A program made the translations under genes and the position numbers. A stretch of 60,180 nt of DNA from Alcanivorax sp. DG881 (GTDB lineage: Bacteria > Pseudomonadota > Gammaproteobacteria > Pseudomonadales > Alcanivoracaceae), in NCBI RefSeq assembly GCF_000155615.1, contig NZ_DS989915.1:1412249-1472428 (forward strand). Direction: 5' to 3'. This document shows, piece after piece, positions 54,050 to 60,180 of this stretch. Numbering within the stretch: the first letter of the stretch is position 1; each line of letters begins with the position of its first letter. The notes below the pieces were generated by a model, which did not search any database, was not told where the DNA came from, and saw only the letters and a program-made list of their open reading frames with translations.

Positions 54050-55341
54050 CAGCTTGCACAGGCCGTTTCGAGCGGCCGACTCTGCCGTTCTATCAACGCA
54101 TCCACCACTTCCTGGGAGCGCACTGCCAAGATCGACAACAGGGTGTCACTGAGGCCATGGGTTTCTTCACAACAGCCCTGCAGGAACACATTGGCATGGC
54201 AGCCTGATGCCATGGGCAACCGATAACAGCGCTCCACGCCTTTCTCGGACATCCAGTCCGCCATGGGCGACAGCAACTGCTCATGGCCATTGCGGTTATA
54301 ACCGGTGGCCAGCACCACCCCGTCATAGACTTCAGTCTGCTCCACGCCGGTGTCCTTGTTGCGCAGGGTCAACAGCACACGGGTGCCATCATTCTGCACA
54401 CCAACGATATCGCGGTTGGACAGGAAGCGGTGCTGCACCTTGCCGGTCACTTTCTGCAGGTAAAGACGCTCGTAGATCTGTTCAATTTCCGCCAGGTCCA
54501 CTACCGCGTAATTGGTCTGACTGAAACGTTTGAGAAAATCCTGTCGCTCGGATTCCGGCCGGGCGTAGATAGTATCCGTGAACGATGGATCGAAAATTTC
54601 GTTCACAAAAGCGCTGTCATCGGCCGGGTGCAGGGCCCGGCTGCGACTGACCAGATCCATCTTTCCATCCGGGTACTGGTCCATCAGATCCAGATAGATT
54701 TCAGCGGCACTCTGGCCTGCCCCGATCACCGCAATACGCGGCGTTTCGTGGCGACCAAACCGCTCGTATTCGTGTTTATAGCGCGATGAGTGAACCATGT
54801 TGTCACCCATCTTGCCGGCGAACACGGCCGGGATCTTCGGGTAACCACCAATGCCGATCACCAGGTTACGGGTAAAAATTTCCGTCTCACTGCCATCGGC
54901 GTTCCGTGAGCGAACGCGCACCCACTCCACTTCACCACCCTGCTCCACCGGCTCAATAGCGATCACTTCCTGGCCATAGTGCACATGCTCTTTAAACTGA
55001 TCGGCAGACCAACGCATGTAATCGTTATATTCCACACGGGTAGGAAAGAAGGTGCCCATGTTTATGAAGGAATCCAGACGATTGTTGTCATGCAGGTAAT
55101 TAACAAAGGTGAAACGGCTGGCGGGATTGCGCAGGGTCGCCAGGTCTTTCAGAAATGACACCTGCATGCGAGTGCCTTCCAGCAACATGCCGCCGTGCCA
55201 TTCAAAGCGGGGTTGTTTTTCCAGGAAGCAGTAACGCAGGCCATCCAGGTCTTTCTGCTCGTCCAGTGCAATGGCAATGGCCAGGTTGGCCGGGCCAAAA
55301 CCAATACCAACGACATCGTATTCCTGAGAATGAACGCTCAT
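54049..55341 (-). CDS. L-ornithine N5-monooxygenase (PvdA-like)
   Basis: FAD- and NADPH-dependent enzyme that hydroxylates the side-chain amine of ornithine, the first step to a hydroxamate siderophore. The 430-residue product has the FAD motif GIGFGPANLA and the family stretch FLEKQPRFEWHGGM followed by MQVSFLKDLATLRNP. The NADPH motif VIGAGQSAAEI and the C-terminal ATGYNRN are also present. It resembles ornithine rather than lysine hydroxylases, but the choice is from memory of the families. It lies between the acyltransferase and reductase genes on one strand. Confidence 0.93.
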   Translation of the reverse strand: MSVHSQEYDVVGIGFGPANLAIAIALDEQKDLDGLRYCFLEKQPRFEWHGGMLLEGTRMQVSFLKDLATLRNPASRFTFVNYLHDNNRLDSFINMGTFFPTRVEYNDYMRWSADQFKEHVHYGQEVIAIEPVEQGGEVEWVRVRSRNADGSETEIFTRNLVIGIGGYPKIPAVFAGKMGDNMVHSSRYKHEYERFGRHETPRIAVIGAGQSAAEIYLDLMDQYPDGKMDLVSRSRALHPADDSAFVNEIFDPSFTDTIYARPESERQDFLKRFSQTNYAVVDLAEIEQIYERLYLQKVTGKVQHRFLSNRDIVGVQNDGTRVLLTLRNKDTGVEQTEVYDGVVLATGYNRNGHEQLLSPMADWMSEKGVERCYRLPMASGCHANVFLQGCCEETHGLSDTLLSILAVRSQEVVDALIERQSRPLETACAS

Positions 55342-55494
55342 GGTGATATGTCCTCAATGTGGCGGAGGCCGAACGGCCTCCGGGTTATCCATACACCGAC
55401 CACCGAAGAATTCGGACAGTCAGCCACTTGCTGCCGGATAGTGGTGGGCAGCGCGCCATGGCGGTTCAGAGAAAAAAAATCCGAACCGTGATTT
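55342..55494. other. Gap between acyltransferase and hydroxylase genes
   Basis: 153 bases with no gene. A perfect GGAGGCC/GGCCTCC hairpin (about 55364-55381) lies close to the hydroxylase start. A CGGTT/AACCG stem with an A-rich loop lies near 55464-55487. An internal promoter or processing site is possible, but nothing decisive is visible. Confidence 0.4.
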
Positions 55495-56481
55495 TCAGCT
55501 CAGCTCGCAACGCTCAAAAAACGCATCACGATGCAGCACCATCAGGGCTGCGCGCTTGTGCGGAAAATCAAACTCCTTTGGCTTGGCAAATCGCCTGGCT
55601 TGAAGGTGTTGAATCATCCTGTCGTTATCCGAGCGTGGCTCGGACACAATCCTTGTGGTACGACAATCATCGAGAAACAGGTAATGGCAGAGCGCATTCA
55701 GCCATGCCTTTACCTTGTGCGGGCCACGGTGATGGTCTTCGCCCACCAGCATGTGAATCCCGCGATCAAAATCCTGTGCATCGTAATAGGGTGCGATGCG
55801 ATCTTCCTTGGCCCAATACGCCTCAAAGTAGGCAAAGGGCTCATCATCAATGCAACCGATCAGGTTAAGCACTCGCGGCTCTTTCGCCTGGCTCTCCAGG
55901 TAAGCGCGATGCTCTTCCAGGGTGCCGCTCTGCTCCCAGAAGGCAGCCACACGCTCGCTGTTCTGCCAGCGCATGAAACGGTGTAGGTCTTCCTCAATAT
56001 CCAGCGTGCGCAGAGACACCCACGCCTGAATACCGGTATCAAAACGGCGGTACACTTCCCCCGCCGGCTTGGCGCGGCGTCGTGGGTGACGCCGGCCGGA
56101 TTCATCCATGATCATGGTGACCGGATACGGCAAGGCATCGCCCTGGCTTAACCAGTCACCGGGCAGCTGCCAGAACATGTCGCGTTCCAGCCGTGCTGTT
56201 TGATTCTCTTCCTGAATCATGAAAGCAGCGTTAAAACCGCTCTCAAACTGCAGGGTGTTCATATCCGGCTGCGAGACAAAGAACGCCCAAGCAGCACGCA
56301 GAAGCTGCGTCGGTTCCTGGCAAGACTGCACCACACGGGCGATGCCGTCGGTCAGTTCCACCGTTAACAGATCCTGATCATCCCACTGGCACCGCCACTG
56401 CGGTGCCAGTGCCTGTTCAAACACATCCAGCCGCTGCCCACAGGGCAGCGGAATGGATTGGTAATGACTCTTACCAGGCAT
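55495..56481 (-). CDS. IucB-like GNAT acyltransferase for siderophore synthesis
   Basis: Likely N-acylates hydroxyornithine to form the hydroxamate. The 328-residue product has a variable N-terminal half and a C-terminal GNAT domain of the IucB/RhbD type. Visible stretches are HRFMRWQNSERVAAFWEQSG, AYFEAYWAKEDRIAPYYDAQDFDRGIHMLVG and HRGPHKVKAWLNALCHYLF. It occupies the place where pyoverdine loci have a formyltransferase, so the product probably carries acetyl or longer acyl groups rather than formyl. Its ATG lies inside the end of the receptor gene. Confidence 0.88.
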   Translation of the reverse strand: MPGKSHYQSIPLPCGQRLDVFEQALAPQWRCQWDDQDLLTVELTDGIARVVQSCQEPTQLLRAAWAFFVSQPDMNTLQFESGFNAAFMIQEENQTARLERDMFWQLPGDWLSQGDALPYPVTMIMDESGRRHPRRRAKPAGEVYRRFDTGIQAWVSLRTLDIEEDLHRFMRWQNSERVAAFWEQSGTLEEHRAYLESQAKEPRVLNLIGCIDDEPFAYFEAYWAKEDRIAPYYDAQDFDRGIHMLVGEDHHRGPHKVKAWLNALCHYLFLDDCRTTRIVSEPRSDNDRMIQHLQARRFAKPKEFDFPHKRAALMVLHRDAFFERCELS

Positions 56482-58708
56482 AGGTCACGCTGCCGATAAC
56501 ATTGCGACGGTCGCCGTACCAGCAGTAGTAGTCACAGGTCGCAACGTACTGCTTGTCTTCCAGGTTCTTGGCCGCCACCTGGAACTTGAAATCCTTGTAA
56601 CGGTAACTGACCGTGGCATCCCAAAGAGTATAGGACGGGACTTTCAGGGTTTCGGTGTTATCGCCATACGTATCGCTGACGTAACGCACCCCGGAACCAA
56701 TGGCGAAACCGTTCATCGGGCCACTCAGGAAAGTGTACTTGGCCCAGGCCGAGTACAGGGTATCGGCGATATTCACCGGGCGGTTACCTTCTTCAGCAGG
56801 AGTGCTGTCGGAAACAATTTCCGGATTCATCCAGGTAGCGTTGGCCAGCAGGCTGAAGCTCGGGGTGATATTGGCAACGGCTTCCAGCTCAACACCTTCG
56901 CTTTCCACTTCACCGATCTGCTGAAACGCTGGCGTACCGGCTGCTCCGGAGGCCAAATTTTCCTGGGTGATTTTGAACGCTGCTGCGTTGAGGTAGCCAT
57001 CAATACCTTGTGGCTGGAACTTCATGCCCACTTCGATCTGATCGCCCTCTTGCGGCTTGGCCGCATCACCATTCTGATCCTGCTGCAGAATCGGCTGGAA
57101 GAACTGCGAGTAGCTGGTATACGCAGTGACGTTGTCATTCAGCAGCCAGGCCAGACCGGCGTTGGCAGTCCACTTGTCGTTGTCGATATTTTGCTCGACG
57201 CCAGTGGTTTTATTTTCGATATCGCTACTGGCCCGGTCAAAACGGGCGCCCACAGTCAGCACCAGATTGTTATCGAACTTCATCTGGTCTTGCAGGTAGC
57301 CACCGACCTGATAAGCATCAATGGTAGTTCGCTGGCGGCTGGTCACTTCTGTACACACGAAGGTGGAGAAATTACAGGAAACGGGCGTCAGCTCATCAGC
57401 GTTTCGGTACTGCGGATCAAACGGATTCAGCGTCGCCGGCGCGAAAATGCCCGGCGCAGCTTCGTAACCCATCAGCGGGTCACCAAAGCTCTTTCCGTCG
57501 ATGTGCAAGCTTTGATAATCGATACCCGCCAACAACGTATGCTCAACATTGTTGATAGACCATTTATGGATCAAACGGTTATCCAGATTAATGCCATAGG
57601 CATCACCGTCTTCATCACTGAGGCCGCGAACCGCTTGCGAGTCGCCACTACCCGGCAGATAGCCCAGTGAGTACATTTGCTTCAGATCCACATCGATTTG
57701 CTGATAGCGAGCACTTTGCTGGAAAGTGGTCGAGTCATTGAACGCATGGTCCAGCTGATAACCGAAAGAAACCTGGGTGCGTTCAAACTGCTCGTAATCC
57801 AGATTACCGATGGCAACATCATCGTCGATTTTGCCATTGGGGTTGGCAGAAATCGTGCCGCTGGAAGGCAGGAACTGCAGGTACGGGTCAGAATCATCTT
57901 TCTGGTAGGACGCCAGCAATGTCAGCTCAGTCCGGTCACCCAGACCCAGTTTTAGAGACGGTGCCAGCATCGTGCGTTCGGCTTCCAGATCATCCACCTG
58001 GGTTCCGTTTTCACGACCAAGTGCGACAACACGCCAGGACACATCTTCCGACGGAGCACCGCCCACATCCACCGACAGCTGTTTGCGATCATAGCTGCCG
58101 TATTCTGCAGTCACGGAACCAAAGGAGTAATCCTGAGGGCGCTTGCTGATAACGTTAATCACGCCGCCCGGAGGAGTCTGCCCATACAAAACAGAAGCCG
58201 GGCCACGCATAATTTCTACACGTTCCTGGGCAAAAGGATCCAGCTGCCAGCTGTAAAATCCATAGGAATAAACCCGGGTCCCATCACGGTACAAACCGTT
58301 ATTGGCCTGTTTGAAACCGCGAATAACAAACCAGTCCTGTTTGTTATCTTCGCCGTAAAAATTCGCCTGAATACTGGGCGTGTACTGCAAGGCATCGGCG
58401 ATGCTGACAGAAGCGCGATCATCCATCTGCTCGCGGGTAACAATGGAAACGGCACGCGGCGTTTCTTTCACCGGCGTATCCGTCTTGGTGGCAGTGAGGC
58501 TCCTCTGGCCCACATAACCAAAATCATCACCGCCGTACACGTCGTCTGACTGCTCGGCATTCACCTCGATAGTCTGCAATTCATCAGCGTCCTGCTGCTC
58601 TTCTGCCCAGACAGGTGACGCCGCCATTGTCGCGGCTACCGCCAGCGCCAGCGGATTGCGGCCCCACTTCAGCCCCCGGATCAGCCCGCTCTCGGTCCGA
58701 TTCCCCAT
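56471..58708 (-). CDS. TonB-dependent siderophore receptor
   Basis: Outer-membrane receptor that imports the ferric siderophore using TonB energy. From ATG 58708 (site AGGAG) it has 745 residues with a twin-basic-start signal peptide ending at VWA/EEQ. A TonB-box region follows (ELQTIEVNA), then a plug domain (ETPRAVSIVTREQMDDR, VERVEIMRGPASVLYG-type text) and a 22-strand barrel ending in an aromatic residue (VTYAW). The N-terminus lacks the signalling extension of FpvA-type receptors, so it probably does not drive its own sigma factor. The FhuE/hydroxamate subgroup fits best. Confidence 0.93.
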   Translation of the reverse strand: MGNRTESGLIRGLKWGRNPLALAVAATMAASPVWAEEQQDADELQTIEVNAEQSDDVYGGDDFGYVGQRSLTATKTDTPVKETPRAVSIVTREQMDDRASVSIADALQYTPSIQANFYGEDNKQDWFVIRGFKQANNGLYRDGTRVYSYGFYSWQLDPFAQERVEIMRGPASVLYGQTPPGGVINVISKRPQDYSFGSVTAEYGSYDRKQLSVDVGGAPSEDVSWRVVALGRENGTQVDDLEAERTMLAPSLKLGLGDRTELTLLASYQKDDSDPYLQFLPSSGTISANPNGKIDDDVAIGNLDYEQFERTQVSFGYQLDHAFNDSTTFQQSARYQQIDVDLKQMYSLGYLPGSGDSQAVRGLSDEDGDAYGINLDNRLIHKWSINNVEHTLLAGIDYQSLHIDGKSFGDPLMGYEAAPGIFAPATLNPFDPQYRNADELTPVSCNFSTFVCTEVTSRQRTTIDAYQVGGYLQDQMKFDNNLVLTVGARFDRASSDIENKTTGVEQNIDNDKWTANAGLAWLLNDNVTAYTSYSQFFQPILQQDQNGDAAKPQEGDQIEVGMKFQPQGIDGYLNAAAFKITQENLASGAAGTPAFQQIGEVESEGVELEAVANITPSFSLLANATWMNPEIVSDSTPAEEGNRPVNIADTLYSAWAKYTFLSGPMNGFAIGSGVRYVSDTYGDNTETLKVPSYTLWDATVSYRYKDFKFQVAAKNLEDKQYVATCDYYCWYGDRRNVIGSVTYAW

Positions 58709-58740
58709 GGTCGTTCTCCTAACAATCGTAAAAACTACAG

Positions 58741-58758
58741 TAATAGGAATGATTCGCA
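58741..58758 (-). promoter_or_regulatory. Candidate Fur box upstream of the receptor gene
   Basis: On the minus strand TGCGAATCATTCCTATTA resembles Pseudomonas Fur sites, with 12 of 19 positions like GCAAATGATTCTCATTTGC when extended. It lies about 35 bases before the start codon, just downstream of a TATAAT (58764-58769). This fits iron repression of the receptor operon. Confidence 0.55.
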
Positions 58759-58808
58759 ACTGCATTATACAGATTGCAAACCTTACGACTAGTGCACAAA
58801 AAAAGTGA

Positions 58809-60180
58809 TTAGCCGGGCATTTCAGTCAATGGTTGCTGAGCGTTGCTCCGTTCAAGCCGGTCCGGCAGGCCCTGTAAAAAGGTGGCCTCACGCACAATCG
58901 TCAAATGATCCGCCTGCACGGTGTCGCTGTGAGCGAAATCAACACACGCGGCCAGCCCGTTCTCAAGAGTCCGGGCACGGCCCGCCGGCTCACTGGCCCA
59001 CCAACTGTGTACCGGGGCCTGCAACGTTGGCAGCTGATAGCCCCAACATAAATCCCGCAAATGTTGCTCCACCGCCCAGGCATGCAATAACTGCGCAGCA
59101 CTGTCGGCCACCGCCGGCTCAATGGGTTGCGTGGCCAGCCATTGCGCAAAGTTCTGCGGCCACTGCGCCGGTTTGCTGTCACGCAGGCGCGCAATGCAAT
59201 CATCCAGCGCCATGGACGACGCCGAGGTCAGCAGCATGCCCAGATGTTCCCGTAACGTCTGCTGCGCCTGCGGCGATGACCACTGGTCTTCCGCCACTTC
59301 GTGGCCCGGCACATAGGTATCCAGCAGCCCCACAAAGGCCACGGTTTCGCCAGCCTGCTCCAGCCGGTGAGCCAGCTCCATGGACAAGGCGCCCCCCAAT
59401 GACCAGCCCAGCAAGTAGTAAGGACCTTCCGGCTGCTGCTGGCGCACCGTACGGTAATACCGCTCGGCCATTTCATTCAGTGACGGATCAAACCAGCCAG
59501 GCTCCAGGAAACTGCGCGATTGCAGGCCCCGTACCTGCCACTGCCCTTCCAGGCTGGCGGCCAAGGCCTGATAACCGGTGGTGCGCCCAGTCACCGGATG
59601 CGGGCACCACAGTACTGGCAGATCGCCGGCCCGGTTCAGGCGCGTCACCAGTGCCGGATCGGCGCAGGCTTCACGGGGCGCATCCGCCAGAGCCAACAAT
59701 GCCTGCAAGGCCTGACGGTAACGGCCACACCAATGCGCAATCTGCTGCTCGTCATACACACTGGACGCAAACTCCCAGACCAGCTCCAGCTGCCCGCCGA
59801 CCACCTGACCGTTAATCGCCAGGGGGGAGGCCATGGGATTGTCGTCCGCCTGGGCAGTGCCGCCGCCGCGCAACGGCGTAAAGCCCTGAATCAAGGCATC
59901 GTCGTGGTACTGCCCCAGATAGTTGAACGTGACCGGCGCATCCGGGCTGTCGTTCAGTGCGCTGTCAGCAAGAAAACGCAAAGCGCCATAGCCCACACCG
60001 CCATCCGGTTCGGTTTGCTGTAATTGCTGCGATACCGCAAACAGGTTCTGGCGCGAGTCGTCAGAGAACGGCAGCGATACCGGATACAGGCTGGTAAACC
60101 AACCCAGCGTCCGACTCAGGTCCATGCCCGGCGCCAGGCGGGTTTCCCGGCCGTGCCCTTCCAGATTGATAACCAGGTTT
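58809..60180 (-). CDS. NRPS C-terminal part: epimerisation and thioesterase domains (partial)
   Basis: The gene continues beyond the window end; about 457 C-terminal residues are seen. The first part is an epimerisation domain: EGHGRE near the edge, then LGWFTSLYPV and TFNYLGQY. It is followed directly by a type I thioesterase domain with the nucleophile motif GWSLGG and a late catalytic His in AHSDT or DHLTI. No carrier domain lies between them. The thioesterase would release the finished peptide siderophore, and an epimerase just before it predicts a D-configured last residue. The ATG at 60125 is internal and should not be taken as the start. Confidence 0.9.
   Translation of the reverse strand, partial: NLVINLEGHGRETRLAPGMDLSRTLGWFTSLYPVSLPFSDDSRQNLFAVSQQLQQTEPDGGVGYGALRFLADSALNDSPDAPVTFNYLGQYHDDALIQGFTPLRGGGTAQADDNPMASPLAINGQVVGGQLELVWEFASSVYDEQQIAHWCGRYRQALQALLALADAPREACADPALVTRLNRAGDLPVLWCPHPVTGRTTGYQALAASLEGQWQVRGLQSRSFLEPGWFDPSLNEMAERYYRTVRQQQPEGPYYLLGWSLGGALSMELAHRLEQAGETVAFVGLLDTYVPGHEVAEDQWSSPQAQQTLREHLGMLLTSASSMALDDCIARLRDSKPAQWPQNFAQWLATQPIEPAVADSAAQLLHAWAVEQHLRDLCWGYQLPTLQAPVHSWWASEPAGRARTLENGLAACVDFAHSDTVQADHLTIVREATFLQGLPDRLERSNAQQPLTEMPG

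Overview
The window looks like chromosome from a GC-rich marine gammaproteobacterium, most plausibly Alcanivorax or a close relative. The basis is gene order (amgK-murU beside lptD-surA-pdxA-rsmA-apaG-apaH), the style of the orthologues, and an acyl-peptide type siderophore locus of the kind Alcanivorax carries. This is inference from reading; no search was run. Almost all of the sequence is coding, and most neighbouring genes touch or overlap.

Layout. 1-2590 (minus): rpe, murU and amgK (peptidoglycan sugar recycling). 2681-9683 (plus): the envelope/housekeeping run lptD, surA, pdxA, rsmA, apaG, apaH. 9990-14880 (plus): the stress-associated prkA-yeaH-spoVR trio. 14898-15842: an EamA-type exporter. 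16194-18163: cca and a pteridine reductase, then two DUF4124 envelope proteins (one with a metalloprotease-like domain), convergent with folB-folK. 20823-23420: plsY, tsaD, rpsU, yqeY.

23580-44632 (minus) is the most striking block: a six-gene, tightly coupled operon with a 4,944-residue RTX/Ig-like adhesin, its type I secretion system (ABC transporter, membrane fusion protein, TolC-like pore), an OmpA-like lipoprotein and an unrecognised exported protein. It sits between rpsU-yqeY and dnaG-rpoD, so it splits the normally adjacent macromolecular-synthesis genes. The adhesin contains a 1,584-bp higher-order repeat of five Ig-like modules.

44999-49236: dnaG, rpoD and a CAU-anticodon tRNA, probably Ile2. 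49407-52447: an unrecognised lipoprotein and the RNA helicase dbpA. 52618-60180: a siderophore locus with a phosphopantetheinyl transferase, FhuF-type reductase, ornithine N-hydroxylase, IucB-like acyltransferase, TonB receptor and the end of an NRPS (epimerisation plus thioesterase). It fits a peptide siderophore carrying N-acyl-N-hydroxyornithine, imported by the TonB receptor and reduced for iron release.

The pattern that ordinary annotation would miss is a family of degenerate tandem heptamer arrays, period 7 bp, usually four units, at gene 3' ends and in intergenic gaps. There are two sequence types (ACGCNNN and AGTNNCG), often as facing inverted pairs that could fold into long hairpins. 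One array lies inside the surA signal-peptide coding sequence.
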